Source of the DNA: Litsea cubeba
Taxonomy: Eukaryota > Streptophyta > Magnoliopsida > Laurales > Lauraceae
Assembly (NCBI GenBank): GCA_012931725.1
Contig: CM022946.1
Location: 43,057,464-43,121,463 of the forward strand
Reading direction: 5' to 3'
DNA length: 64,000 nucleotides
This document shows positions 41,681 through 52,946 of the stretch, in pieces. The position numbers were made by a program, and so were the translations under genes. Under the pieces are notes generated by a model. It saw nothing but the letters and a program-made list of their open reading frames with translations, was not told the DNA's origin and did not search any database. Within the stretch, counting starts at the first letter, position 1. The number at the start of each line of letters is the position of its first letter.

Positions 41681-43415
41681 ACCAAACCAAACCAAACCAA
41701 ACTAAGCCTTTTCCCACTAGGTGGGGTCGGCTATATGGATTTGACGACGCCAATCAAATCTGTTTAGGGCCATGTCCTCCGTTAGATCCATGTAGGCAAG
41801 ATCATGTTTAATAGTTTCTTTACAACTGCTCTTGGGTCTCCCTCTCCCTCTCCTACTCTTGGCAAACTCCATGCTTTCACACCTTTTAACAGGTGCCTCT
41901 ATTGGACGCCTTCTAACATGGCCGAACCATCTCAGTCGATTTTCTCTCATTTTATCTCCAATCGGTACTATTCCTACTATGCCCCTAATCTCCTCATTCC
42001 TAATCCTATCTCTTCTTCTGTTCCCGCACATCCATCTTAGCATTCTCATCTCCGCAACTTCCATCTTCTTGACATGATTATGCTTTACTGCCCAACACTC
42101 TGATCCATATAACAACGCTGGCCGTACCGCCACCTTATAATACTTTCCTTTAACCTTGAGGGGGACTTTCCGATCACACAAGACCCCCGAAGCACTCCTC
42201 CATTTGGTCCACCCGGCTTGAATTCTGTGACTTACATCAGTATCAATCCCTCCATCCTGTTGCACCATAGATCCAAGGTACCAAAAGTTTTCTTTTTCTA
42301 CTATCTTTTGTGTGCCCAAACTTACTTCTATGTTACCAGGTGTCCTACTTTGACTAAACTTGCATTCCATATATTCCGTTTTGCATCGACTTAGCCTAAA
42401 CCCTTTTGTCTCTAATGTTTTCCGCTACAATTCAAGTTTAGCATTCACTCCTTCTCTCGTCTCATCCACTAAAACAATGTTATCTGCAAATAGCATACAC
42501 CACGGCACCTCATCCTGGATATGTCTTGTAATCTCATCCATAACTAGGGCAAACAAGTACGGGCTTAACGCTGAGCCTTGGTGTAGACCAATCGTGATAG
42601 GAAACTCCTTAGTTTCGCCGCCAGTCGTCCTTATAGATGTCACGACTCTATCATCGCCTCAATATAAGCTACACAAACTCTTTTCTTTTCCAAAACTTTC
42701 CAAAGAATCTCCCTAGGAACCCGGTCATAGGCCTTCTCCAAGTCAATGAACACCATATGTAAATCTCTCTTACCTTCTCTATACTGTTCCATTAACCTCC
42801 TCAGGAGAAAGATAGCCTCCATGGTTGATCTCCCAGGCATGAAACCAAATTGATTCTCTGAAATATTTGTTGTTCTTCTTAGTCTTCTCTCAATAACTCT
42901 CTCCCGTAATTTCATCGTATGGCTCATCAATTTAATCCCGCGGTAGTTCGCACAGTTCTGAATATCTCCTTTGTTCTTGTATATGGGTATAAGAATACTT
43001 TTCCTCCATGCATTAGGCATCTTCTTGCTGTTTAGCACTACATTAAAAAGCTTTGTCAACTAACTAATACAATCCTCCCCCAAGCACCTCCAGACCTCAA
43101 TAGGGATACCATCTTGCCCAACCGCTTTCCCATTCTTCATTCTTTTCAATACTTCTTTAACTTCTTCCCTACTGATTCTCCTATAGAACATATGATTCGC
43201 TTCTTCTCTAGAAATGGTAAGCTGCCCTAATTGTATGTCACTACTACTGCTTTCGTTAAATAACTTGTAGAAGTAGCTCTTCCAACGCTCCTTTATCTCC
43301 TCCTCCTTTACTAATACCTTTTCATCCTCATCCTTAATGCATTTAACTTGGTTTAAGTCCTTGGTCCGCCGATCTCTAGTTTTAGCAAGCTTGAATATCT
43401 CTCTTTCGCGTCCCT
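41681..43415 (-). pseudogene. RTE-clade LINE, 5'-truncated, inserted in gypsy pol
   Basis: The 3' tail is the TTGG repeat at 41681-41700 next to the CCCCACC block. Minus-strand frames give RT motifs in order: '[20 protein letters not shown]', '[10 protein letters not shown]', '[14 protein letters not shown]' (first catalytic Asp), 'GLHQGSALSPYLFALVMDE', then FADN at about 42479-42490 where the family has FADD, so a catalytic aspartate is lost. The C-terminal part ('GSMVQQDGGI', 'RPALLYGSECW', 'RMLRWMCG', 'RLRWFGHVRRR') ends at 41717. Frameshifts lie near 42640 and 42425. ACTA at 41677-41680 and 43416-43419 may be the target duplication. Confidence 0.88.
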
Positions 43416-44425
43416 ACTATGAAAAAAATTCTTTTCATTGGGGTGACTGCATTATTGGGGTTTGAAGCATTGAAAATAGCTATGTCTACAACCCCCCGTG
43501 TTAGCGCACTCTTGTTTTTCCAAGACGTTTGTGATTGAAGGTGATGCTTCCGGTGGAGCTATAGGAGCTGTATTAATGCAAGAAGCACGTCCAATAGCCT
43601 TCCTTAGGAAGGGGCTTGCAGAGCGAGAGAAAGCCTTCTCCACCTATGAAAAAGAATTGCCTGCGATCGTGTATGCCATCCCCAAGTGCAGACATTATTT
43701 TGTCGGGCGACACTTTAAAATCCAAACAGATCATCGTAGTCTTAAATATATGATGGATCGAAGGATTTCAACTCCAATGCAACAAAAGTGGTTGTCTAAG
43801 TTAATGGGCTATGATTATGGAGTTGTTTTATAAGAAATGTTCTGAAAATTGTGTTCCCGATGCCCTCTCTAGATACACCAGCGTAGCTTCCTTGGCAGCC
43901 TTATCGATGCCCGTGTCACATTGGATGCAAGATCTGATTTTGGAAACAATTAATTGTGCTTATGTGACGAATATTGTACAGAAGATTCAAGATGGATCAT
44001 CCTACTATCCTAAATATATTGTTGATGATGGCCAGTTGCAGTACAAAGGTCGGTTGGTCGTTGACCCAAATGCATTAAGCTAAAGGATGCTAATGCAACA
44101 AAACCACGACTCATTAGATGCTGGTCATGCCGAGTATGTAAAACCAGCAAATGGATTCACCACCTTTTTTATTGGCAAAGAATGGAAAGAGATACTAAAG
44201 ATTATTTAGCTGCTTGTGATGTGTGCCAAAGAAACAAAAAAGATTCAGTTGCCGCGCCAGGACTATTAGAAGCCTCACGGATTCCTTCTTTTATATGGAC
44301 AGACGTCAATGGATTTCGTTGAAGGCTTACCCCCATCAGATGGTAAGCATGCGATATTTGTGGTGGTTGATCGGCTGAGTAAATATGCTCGCTTTGTTCC
44401 ATTATCCCACCCTTATAGTGCATCT
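43416..44425 (+). pseudogene. Ty3/gypsy pol, part 2 (RNase H to integrase)
   Basis: Continues with 'FEALKIAMSTTP', 'DASGGAIGAVLMQEARPIAF' (RNase H), 'STYEKELPAIVYA', 'HFKIQTDHRSLKYMMD' and 'QQKWLSKLMGYDY'. After a frame change come 'VPDALSR', the His/Cys zinc-binding region of integrase in decayed form, and '[20 protein letters not shown]' with 'DRLSKYARF' of the integrase core. It stops at 44425, where Copia-3 inserts; CATCT (44421-44425) is duplicated at 55372. Confidence 0.85.
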
Positions 44426-44705
44426 TGACAAACGTAGCATGAAGACAATAGACTTTGTGTTGTAAAATTGTGTCCGTTTCATTGGAGATTCTCTCCCATT
44501 ATATAGAGTACAGATGCCTTATTAAAGGCTACAAATCAGCTAATCTAATTACAATCTAATATTAATGAAATAATATTTGACCAAATCTAATTACAATCTA
44601 ATTAAAGAAGGAAGAAAGCTATGCAAATATTTGATCATATCCAACGAGATTGGATACCATCATATTGGGCTTGGGCTTTAACTTGAGTAGATCTTGTATT
44701 TGACA
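44426..44705 (-). repeat. Copia-3 3' LTR
   Basis: 280 bp, bounded on its right by the minus-strand polypurine tract (TTGAGGGGGGG, complement of 44706-44716). Confidence 0.92.
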
Positions 44706-44712
44706 CCCCCCC

Positions 44713-45471
44713 TCAAATTGATGCCGGGGAATCCACAAGCATCAATTTGCTAACCAAGAACTGATGGCGAGGTCGTGGAAGCCCCTTTGTGAGGATATCT
44801 GCATTTTGAAGATCAGAAGAGATGTGAGGAAGGCTAATCACATCACGCTTGTATTCGTCGCGTATAAATTGACAATCAATCTCTCTGTGTTTAGTGCGTT
44901 CGTGGAAAACTGGATTAGTAGTAATACGAATTGCACTAGTATTGTCAGCATAGAGTGGTGTAACACTATCAGCAGGAAATCCGAGATCTGAAAGCAACCC
45001 GCGAAGCCAAAGAATTTCTGAACAAGCGGCAGACATGGCACGATACTCAGCTTCGGTGGAAGATTTAGAGACCTTATCTTGTTCCTTACATTTCCACGAA
45101 ATCAAGCTATCACCCAGATACATGCACCATCCTATGGTAGAGCGACGAGTGTCCGGACAACCAGCCCAATCAGCATCTGAGCATGCTTTGAGTGTAAGAG
45201 AATTGTTTGCTGGATAAAATAATCCACGGTTTGGTATCCGAATTAGATATTTAATAATACGTCGGACTGCAGCCAAATTAAGATGTCTAGGAACAGTCAT
45301 GAATTGACTGACTAAATTGACTGCATAAGAAATATCTGGACGAGTTATCGTTAAGTAGATCAAGTTGCCAACGAGGCGACGATAAAGGGTAGGATCAGAG
45401 AGAGGATCCCCACTGTCTTGCTGAAGTTTAACATTGACTTCTACTGGAGTATCGATGGGAGCAGAACCTTG
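44713..45471 (-). pseudogene. Copia-3 RNase H
   Basis: An open minus-strand frame with 'PIDTPVEVNVKL', 'LIYLTITRPDISYAVNLVSQ', 'CSDADWAGCPDTRRST', 'LISWKCKEQ', '[11 protein letters not shown]', 'LYADNTSAIRI', 'VFHERTKHREIDCQF' and 'ADILTKGLPRPRHQF', all in Copia RNase H order. It is joined upstream to RT sequence at 51125 once Copia-4 and one CCTTG duplication are discounted. This domain degrades the RNA strand during reverse transcription. Confidence 0.9.
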
Positions 45472-45769
45472 TGTAGAAGATAACAGGCCCGGCTCGGCCC
45501 ATGAACAAAGTCCACGCATGGGATATACTCAAAGCTGTATAGGAGAGGATTTACTCCCTAATTTCTCTCCTTCTATGTATAGGATATAATTGATTCTTTC
45601 CATTCTTTTGTTATTCTGATTTGTATCTAATTTGTAATCTTTACTTAATTAGAGCCTTGATTAAGGCATCTTATCAATATATATTGAACTGTCGATGCTC
45701 TGTAAAGGCACGACCTTCTCCCATATTGTTTTTCTTCTTCTTCTTCTTATCTTCCACATATATCTGACA
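45472..45769 (+). repeat. Copia-4 5' LTR
   Basis: 298 bp, TGTAGAAG...TATCTGACA. A CTT-rich stretch (45732-45750) is near the end. Confidence 0.95.
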
Positions 45770-45781
45770 TGGTATCAGAGC
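45770..45781 (+). other. Copia-4 primer-binding site
   Basis: TGGTATCAGAGC immediately after the LTR, perfect complement of initiator tRNA-Met. Confidence 0.88.
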
Positions 45782-46680
45782 ACTGTGGGATCTCTCCATA
45801 TCAACACCATCGCTTCTCAAGCATCTGAAGACTCTCTCTCTCTCTCTCTCTCTCTCAGCAGAATCTCTATCGTCATTCTGCAAGGTGACTATCCAAGGTG
45901 GGCCATCTTCCGATCATCCAGAAATCAAAACCAATCACCACCACAGTAGTCGCCCATCTTCTCTAAGATTTATGGGCATTTTTTCAGGATTTTTAACAAA
46001 TCAGAGGTAGGCCATCTACTGCTACTTGTGCTTTCATAGTTTTACAAGATAGTTTTCATCAGATCCGTTGAATTTTGCGGATTTTCATCAATTTGTTATG
46101 CAACCTGATCTGGAAGTTAGTAAAAAGTCTCCCACAGAAGACCGCATTCTTTGATCAGAGGTCTGATCCCATTGTGGGCCCCACGTGACCACTCTAGCAC
46201 CTTCACAGTGGTCGTCTGGACTGTTTTTGGTCACTGTTGGGTTCCCTTTTTTGCTTTGGAGTTCATCTGAGTGCTCCAGTAACTTATCTAAACCAGCCAC
46301 TCAGCATCTCTTGCTGGTTATTGCTGACTGATTGCTGTTTAGTCCTCTCCATCTCTCTCTCGGCTTGGATTGGTGTAGAACAGAACCCCTTGGGTGCACT
46401 GTGCTCTGTTCTGTTGTCACTCTGTTGTCACTCTCTGATTCCCACCACTACTGCTGATTGTGCTGCATGCTGGGAACTATCTGATCTGGGGCTTAGATCA
46501 GATTGTGGGGTCCACGTACCTCCTCTGCCACCAGATTCAAGGTCATCTGGGTTGGATTTGAGCACTGTTTTGTGCTGGTTGTTTTTCTGATAGCTGGCTG
46601 TGTATGCAAGTTAGCTTCTCTTGCTGCCTCTCTAAACTTATTCTTGGTTGGTTAATTGCTGTGGTTCATAATAATTTAAT

Positions 46681-48954
46681 ATGGAGAAATATGATGTGAT
46701 TCCCATTAAATTCAATGGAAATAATTACATGGCTTGGTCATTTCACCTGAAGAATTTCGTAGAAGGCCAAGGACTGTTTGGTTATCTTGATGGGTCGATA
46801 CCTAAGCCTACTTCAACTGATACCAAAGCCTTAGCCACCTGGGCTAAAGAAAATGCTAAGGTTATTACTTGGATTCTTAATTCAATTAATCCTTCTCTTG
46901 CTATTGCTCTTCAAGCTTATGCTGCTGCCTGTGATATGTGGGGTCATTTAAAGAATGTTTATCACCAAACCAATAAAGCTCGCAAATTTCAACTTGATAG
47001 TGAGATTGCGAGATTCAGTCAAGGTGATAAAACAGTGCAAGAATACTACAATGGATTTCTCACATTATGGACAGAGAGGGATGTTATGATAATTCAGTCC
47101 GTATCTGTTGGCTTTCTGACTGAGGCTATCAAATTACAAGAAGAAACTCACATTAGTCAGTTTCTTATGAACCTCAGATCCGAATTTGAATCTGTCCGTT
47201 CAGCCCTTATGAATAGAGAAGTCACAGCAAATCTGGACACATGCTTCCAAGAAGTTCTTAGAGAAGAACTTCGCCTGAATTCTCAGCGTGTCATCCTTGA
47301 CGACCCAAAGGCTTCTCTTCAGGCTGAGACTGCTCTTCTTGTAACCCCCAATCAGAAGCCTACTCAATGCTATGAATGCAAAGGCTTTGGTCATCTCGCC
47401 AAAAACTGTCGGAAGAAATTGGTTTGCAGATATTGCAAACGCTCTGGTCATCTTATTGATGATTGTCGTAGTTTACAAAGGAAGAATGGACCCCAGCAGA
47501 AGCAACATCATCCTACTGCATCCAGACAACATACTCCAGCTGCATTCCAAGTTCAAGCTCCTTTCCCCGACTCAGGCAACACTTCTTCCGGGACTGTATC
47601 CATGACTTCAGCCCAGATTCAAGATCTGATTCAGAGCACGGTCACTTCTGCATATGCATCTATGGGCATCTCTGGTGGTCGGTATCAAATTCCTTCTTCT
47701 ATAGCATATCCTGTGTTTCATTCATCTGCTTACCTGTCTTCCCCTATTACATCTTCTACCTGGTTTTTAGATTCAGGAGCCTCCAATCATATGACATCTG
47801 TCGAACATAGCTTTACAGATTCTAACCCTTATCTTGGAAAAGAGAAAATAACCACTGCTAATGGTGATCAACTTCTCATTTCGGGAGTTGGTAACATTAC
47901 TTTGTCCAGTGTTTCTGGCCAGTCCTTCACACTTTCAAATGTTTACTTTGTTCCTCAATTATCAGCCAATCTTCTTTCTGTAGGTCAACTTATCGATGAT
48001 GGCTATCTTGTTCACTTTTCTTCCTCTGGTTGTGTTATACAGGGGCGACAAACTGGGAAGGTGATCGCGACGGGGAGTAAATATGGACGCCTGTTCTTGC
48101 TGGATATTGGACAACATTCTTTTTTTGCTTCTTATTTTGATTTCAAACAATTGTGGACTGTTTGGCATAAACGTCTTGGTCATGTCAACAATGCAAATTT
48201 GCTTTCCTTGTTTAAATTTGGTGATTTGGATTCTAAGTTTGATAATAAAATGATATCTTCTTTCTCTCAATCCAAGTGTGAAACTTGTTGTTTAAGTAAA
48301 AGTCATATTTTGCCTTTTCCTGTTCATAATACTCGTGCTTTAGCAGCATTTGATATCATTCATTCAGATGTTTGGGGAATTGCTCCTACCTTGAGTAGGA
48401 CAGGATTTAAGTACTATGTGACTTTTATTGATGATCATTCTCGTTATACTTGGATTTACTTTATGCGCATGAAATCTGAAGTCTTCTCCATTTTTCAAAA
48501 ATTCTATAACATGATCCAAACCCAATTTCAGAAAGCTATCAAAATTGTTAGGTCAGATTCCGGTGGTGAATACATGTCTCATGAATTCTCTGCCTTTATG
48601 TCTAATAAAGGAATTATTCACCAAAAATCGTGTCCACATACTCCTCAGCAAAATGGGATTGCGGAACGCAAGAACAGACATATTCTTGAAACTGTTCGTA
48701 CTTTGTTGATTGCATCTTTAGTTCCTCCAAAATTTTGGTGTGATGCTGCACAGACTGCTGTGTATCTTATCAACCGTCTTCCTAGCACTGTTCTAGGCAA
48801 GACTACTCCTTACGGAGTTCTCTTTGGTAAAAACCCTTCATACTCTCACTTACGTGTTTTTGGTTGCTTGTGTTTCGTTCATCTTCCTCCTAATGAACGC
48901 ACAAAATTATCTCCACAGGCTGCTAAATGCATTTTTTTTGGGGTACAGTCCTGA
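46681..48954 (+). CDS. Copia-4 gag-protease-integrase open frame
   Basis: 757 codons starting MEKYDVIPIKFNGNN. Gag occupies roughly residues 1-300 with two intact CX2CX4HX4C zinc knuckles at 230-243 and 249-262. The aspartic-protease active site DSGAS begins at D364. A GAG-pre-integrase zinc region (H and C residues around 495-545) precedes the integrase core, whose catalytic residues are D563, D626 and E662; the last two are separated by exactly 35 residues, as in the D,D-35-E motif. The frame stops early because of an indel in a T run at 48932-48939; the natural polyprotein would continue into RT. Gag and enzymes would form cytoplasmic particles, and the integrase would act in the nucleus. 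Confidence 0.93.
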   Translation: MEKYDVIPIKFNGNNYMAWSFHLKNFVEGQGLFGYLDGSIPKPTSTDTKALATWAKENAKVITWILNSINPSLAIALQAYAAACDMWGHLKNVYHQTNKARKFQLDSEIARFSQGDKTVQEYYNGFLTLWTERDVMIIQSVSVGFLTEAIKLQEETHISQFLMNLRSEFESVRSALMNREVTANLDTCFQEVLREELRLNSQRVILDDPKASLQAETALLVTPNQKPTQCYECKGFGHLAKNCRKKLVCRYCKRSGHLIDDCRSLQRKNGPQQKQHHPTASRQHTPAAFQVQAPFPDSGNTSSGTVSMTSAQIQDLIQSTVTSAYASMGISGGRYQIPSSIAYPVFHSSAYLSSPITSSTWFLDSGASNHMTSVEHSFTDSNPYLGKEKITTANGDQLLISGVGNITLSSVSGQSFTLSNVYFVPQLSANLLSVGQLIDDGYLVHFSSSGCVIQGRQTGKVIATGSKYGRLFLLDIGQHSFFASYFDFKQLWTVWHKRLGHVNNANLLSLFKFGDLDSKFDNKMISSFSQSKCETCCLSKSHILPFPVHNTRALAAFDIIHSDVWGIAPTLSRTGFKYYVTFIDDHSRYTWIYFMRMKSEVFSIFQKFYNMIQTQFQKAIKIVRSDSGGEYMSHEFSAFMSNKGIIHQKSCPHTPQQNGIAERKNRHILETVRTLLIASLVPPKFWCDAAQTAVYLINRLPSTVLGKTTPYGVLFGKNPSYSHLRVFGCLCFVHLPPNERTKLSPQAAKCIFFGVQS

Positions 48955-50198
48955 ACATAAAGGATTTTTATGTTATGATCAGTTGGAAAAACGCATGCGC
49001 ATATCTCGAAATGTTGTTTTCTTGGAACATATTCCTTTCTTTTCTTTACATTTGGATCATCATCCTCTTGCTGTATCCTATCTGCCACAATTCTCAGAAT
49101 CTCCTTCTTCATCACCTCCTCTCAAAGTTTATGTCCGGCGGAACAAGGTCCCTCCCTCTCCTGATCCTCTCCCACTGCCGCCTACTGAGTTTTCAGGTAA
49201 TAACACTTCTTCTAATAGCACCATCTCTTTGCGACGCTCTAGTCGTCCTTCTGTTGCTCCTAACCGCTATGGCTTTCCTGCCCTTTTTACTTCCTTAGAT
49301 AGCACTCCCATACCCACTTCCTATTCACAGGCCTCCAAGGTTGCTTACTGGCAGGATGCTATGACTGAGGAATTAGTTGCTCTTGAAGCCAACCAAACAT
49401 GGGATTTGGTCCCGGCTCCAGATGGCGCTTCTATAATTGGCAGCAAATGGATATACTCTATCAAAGTACACTCTGATGGGAGTCTTGATCGTTACAAAGC
49501 CCGATTGGTTGCACAGGGTTATAAGCAGGAATATGGAATTGACTATGAGGAAACATTTGCTCCAGTGGCGAAAATGACCACAGTTCGTACTCTTCTTTGT
49601 GTCGCGGCAGCCCGCAATTGGCCTCTATGGCAAATGGACGTCAAGAATGCTTTTTTACATGGGGACTTGCGAGAGACTGTTTATTTAAAACCTCCTCCAG
49701 GTTATGCTTGTCCTCCAAAGCATGTGTGCAAATTGAAGAAAGCTCTTTATGGACTTAAACAAGCTCCCAGGGCTTGGTTCGATAAGTTCCGGGCAGCAAT
49801 CCTTCAGGCCGGATTTCGTCAAAGTCACTCTGATAGTTCCCTTTTTCTGCGATGGACATCGAAGGGCTACACATTCCTCTTAGTCTATGTTGATGATATG
49901 ATCATCAGTGGTAATGATAATGCAGGCATTACTGATCTCAAACACCACCTTACTCGCCACTTCAGAATGAAGGATCTTGGTCCTCTCACCTACTTTCTAG
50001 GGCTTGAGTTTATGCGTAACAAATCAGGCATTAGGGTTCTTCAGCGCAAATATGCGACAGATTTGATTACATCGGCCAGGCTTGATGATGCTCTCCCTTT
50101 TGATACGCCTCTGGAATTGAACAGCAAAATCAGTTCTGATGATGGCACTCCCCTGGATGATCCTTCTATTTTTCGGCGAATAGTTGGGAGTTGCCGGA
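48940..50198 (+). pseudogene. Copia-4 reverse transcriptase (out of frame with integrase)
   Basis: Continues as 'LGYSPEHKGFLCYDQ', the end of the integrase region, a Pro/Ser-rich linker (about 49090-49230), then RT motifs: 'WIYSIKVHSDGSLDRYKARL', '[18 protein letters not shown]', 'MDVKNAFLHGD' (catalytic Asp), 'LYGLKQAPRAWFDKF' and YVDD at 49886-49897. All catalytic residues are intact. Near 50195, 22 bases present in Copia-1 (18820-18841 region) are absent and the frame changes, ending the chain before RNase H. Confidence 0.92.
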
Positions 50199-50838
50199 TA
50201 TTTCTCATGCAGTTCATACGGTTAGTCAGTTTGTTAGCAATCCCCACAAACCACATCTTGCTGCTGCATTACGCATTCTCCGCTATGTGAAAGGGACTCT
50301 TCATCATGGTCTTTTCTTCTCTTCTGATAATTCTCTGCAATTATCAGCTTATGCGGATGCTGACTGGGCTGGCTGTCCTGATTCTCGGAGGTCTACCACT
50401 GGCTGGTGTATGTTTCTTGGCAAATCTTTGATTTCTTGGAAGTGCAAGAAGCAAACCACTGTCTCCAAGTCTTCTGCTGAGGCAGAATATCGAGCGATGT
50501 CATCTGCCAATGCTGAAATTATCTGGCTTCGTCGCCTTCTGTGTGAATTGGGTATTCCTGTTGGTAGTTCTACACCTCTCCATGGAGATAATACCAGTGC
50601 TACCCGAATTGCTAACAATCCCGTATTCCATGAAAGAACAAAGCACATTGAGATTGACTGTCACTTCATCCGTCAACATGTCGTTACTGAGAAGATCTCT
50701 CTGCCTCATGTGTCTTCTTTTAACCAGTTGGCGGATATCTTCACCAAAGCACTTCCCAAACACCGTCATCATGATCTAACTACCAAATTGATGTTTTCAA
50801 TCTTACCACATCAATTTGAGGGGGAGTGTAGAAGATAA
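50199..50838 (+). pseudogene. Copia-4 RNase H
   Basis: Frame with 'PDISHAVHTVSQFVSNPHK', 'YADADWAGCPDSRRSTTGW', 'LISWKCKKQTTVSKSSAEAE', 'HGDNTSATRI', 'VFHERTKHIEIDCHF' and 'NQLADIFTKALP'. All acidic catalytic positions appear present. The stop codon lies at 50836-50838, twelve bases inside the 3' LTR, so the coding frame runs through the polypurine tract (50816-50826). Confidence 0.92.
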
Positions 50839-51124
50839 CAGGCCCGGCTCGGCCCATGAACAAAGTCCACGCATGGGATATACTCAAAGCTGTATAGGAT
50901 AGGATTTACTCCCTAATTTCTCTCCTTCTATGTATAGGATATAATTGATTCTTTCCATTCTTTTGTTATTCTGATTTGTATCTAATTTGTAATCTTTACT
51001 TAATTAGAGCCTTGATTAAGGCATCTTATCAATATATATTGAACTGTCGATGCTCTGTAAAGGCACGACCTTCTCCCATATTGTTTTTCTTCTTCTTCTT
51101 CTTATCTTCCACATATATCTGACA
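50827..51124 (+). repeat. Copia-4 3' LTR
   Basis: 298 bp, identical to the 5' LTR by eye except for one G/T difference. It follows TTGAGGGGGAG. Confidence 0.95.
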
Positions 51125-51966
51125 CCTTGAAGTCCAGCCATTTCAATTAATTCAAGAGCATATTTATGTTGATGGAGTACGATGCCTTTTTCAAATTGAT
51201 GAACTTCAAGACCTAAAAAATAGTTTAGAGGGCCAAGATCTTTCCTGTGGAAAGATTCATGAAGAGAGGCCTGAAGTTGTTGAATCATATCTGCATCGGT
51301 ACTTGTAATGATGATGTCATCCACATAAACAAGAAGAATAGTAATCCCCGTAGAAGCATGATGAAGGAACATGGATGGATCATAAGGACTAGGATGGAAC
51401 TCCAAGTGGCTAAGAGCATGTTGGAACTTTTCAAACCATGCCCGGGGGGCTTGTTTGAGGCCATAAAGAGAACGCCGTAATTTGGCAACAGCACCCGTGA
51501 TGATGGATGAAACCCCCTGAGGAAGGCGCATATAGACATCTTCTTCGAGATCACCATGAAGAAATGCATTCTCGACATCCTTCTGGTATAGAGGCCAGGA
51601 TTGGGATGTTGCAATGGCAAGAATAGTCCTAACAGTTGTCATTTTTGCTACAGGAGCAAAAGTCTCTTCATAATCAATACCATATTCCTGGCGATTACCC
51701 AGAGCGACAAGACGCGCCTTATACCTAGCTAGAGTCCTACCAGGTTTAAGCTTGATAGAATAGATCCACTTGCAACCTATTGGCTTAACAAGAGGACACG
51801 GAACCACATCCCATGTATGATTTTGCACAAGAGCATCCAATTCATCCTGCATAGTGTTATTCCAACATTTATGCTGTACGGCCTGGGAATATGAGTTCGG
51901 AATAGAAGTAGAAGACATGGTGGCCATCAAGGAAGTGTGGGTAAATCCATAACGAGTTGGAGGCAC
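51125..51966 (-). pseudogene. Copia-3 reverse transcriptase
   Basis: Open minus-strand frame with 'RYGFTHTSL', 'WIYSIKLKPGRTLARYKARL', '[18 protein letters not shown]', 'KDVENAFLHGD' (the Met-Asp-Val-Lys of the motif is Lys-Asp-Val-Glu here, catalytic Asp kept), 'LYGLKQAPRAWFEKF', YVDD at about 51310-51321 and 'LGPLNYFLGLEV'. The frame is intact over this domain but cut by Copia-4 after 'MAGLQG'. No stop separates it from the insertion. Confidence 0.9.
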
Positions 51967-52429
51967 TGAAATCCGAGATGAACAGCGTAAGGGAGGGTCT
52001 CCAGTTGGACCAGATGCAGTTAGGGGATCGTTAGGGGGACTGTGTGGTCACAGCTTTACTCCGCCTTTGATAAACGAAATTAGGATCAAATTTAACAAAT
52101 GGTGTTTTATCCGAAAAATCAAGGAAGGAAACAATAGATGAGGACTCTACAGAATCAAGATGTTGGAAAAAATATTGATTTTCGAAAAAGACAACATTAC
52201 GGGAGGTACGAATGCGTCGTATGTGAGGATCTTAAAAAAGAAACCCCTTTTGATGACTAGCATATCCTAGAAATGCGCATTTAGCAGATTGGGCAATAAG
52301 TTTGTTACGCTCAGAAGGAGGTAAATGTACAAAACACACCGTTCCAAAAACATGTAGATCATCATAAGACATTGTAATTTTGTATAATTGATAAAAAAGA
52401 CACTCATTTTCTAAAGAAAACGAGGGTAA
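51967..52429 (-). pseudogene. Copia-3 integrase C-terminus/linker, decayed
   Basis: Minus-strand reading with stops: 'TVCFVHLPPSERNKLIAQSA' region (key residues CFVHLPP), 'CAFLGYASHQ' and 'VVFFENQYFF' at about 52150-52340. Normal linker between integrase and RT in Copia polyproteins. Confidence 0.75.
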
Positions 52430-52915
52430 TCAATTTATGAGATGGACAACAGTGCTAAGAGCTTCAGTCCAAAAACGTGTAGGAACAGAAGATTCAATGA
52501 GAAAAGATCGAATAACATCAAGGAGATGCCTATTTTTCCTTTCAGTGACCCCATTTTGATGAGGGGTATAAGGACAAGATTTTTGAGAAATGATTCCTTT
52601 TTGCTGTAAAAAAGTTTGAAACTCTGTAGACACATATTCACCTCCCGAATCAGAATGTAAAATTTTAATGCAAGTGGAAAATTGATTCTCAACATATGCT
52701 AAAAACATCTTGAAAACATTAAAGACATCAACTTTAGAATGCAGAAAATAAACCCAAGTAAATCTACTATAATCATCCATAAATGTCACAAAATATTTAT
52801 AATGAGCATGAGACAAATGAGGAGCAATACCCCAAACATCGTTATGAACTAAATTAAAACACTGAATGCTATTAGAAGTATAGACAAAAAAAGGAAGAGT
52901 CTTACTTTTTCCCAT
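52430..52915 (-). pseudogene. Copia-3 integrase core
   Basis: Minus-strand frame with 'LVHNDVWGIAP' (first catalytic Asp), 'TFMDDYSRFTWVYF', 'ILHSDSGGEYVS' (second Asp) and 'NGVTERKNRHL' (Glu), followed by 'PTRFWTEAL'. All three catalytic acidic residues are present. A stop near 52430 and loss of the zinc region upstream break the polyprotein. Confidence 0.88.
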
Positions 52916-52946
52916 CTTACATGTAGCACAATCAAAAGAAACAAAC

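Larger units (their letters stand above)
45472..51124 (+). mobile_element. Copia-4, youngest LTR retrotransposon in the window
   Basis: 5653 bp with two 298-bp LTRs (45472-45769 and 50827-51124) that differ at one position that I can see (GGAGAGG versus GGATAGG about 110 bases in). A perfect duplication CCTTG lies at 45467-45471 and 51125-51129. Primer-binding site TGGTATCAGAGC at 45770-45781, leader 45782-46680, a 757-codon gag-protease-integrase frame, then RT and RNase H in two further frames. Lesions are one indel in a T run (48932-48939) and a deletion of about 22 bases at 50195. It is inserted in Copia-3, itself in a gypsy. Confidence 0.96.
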
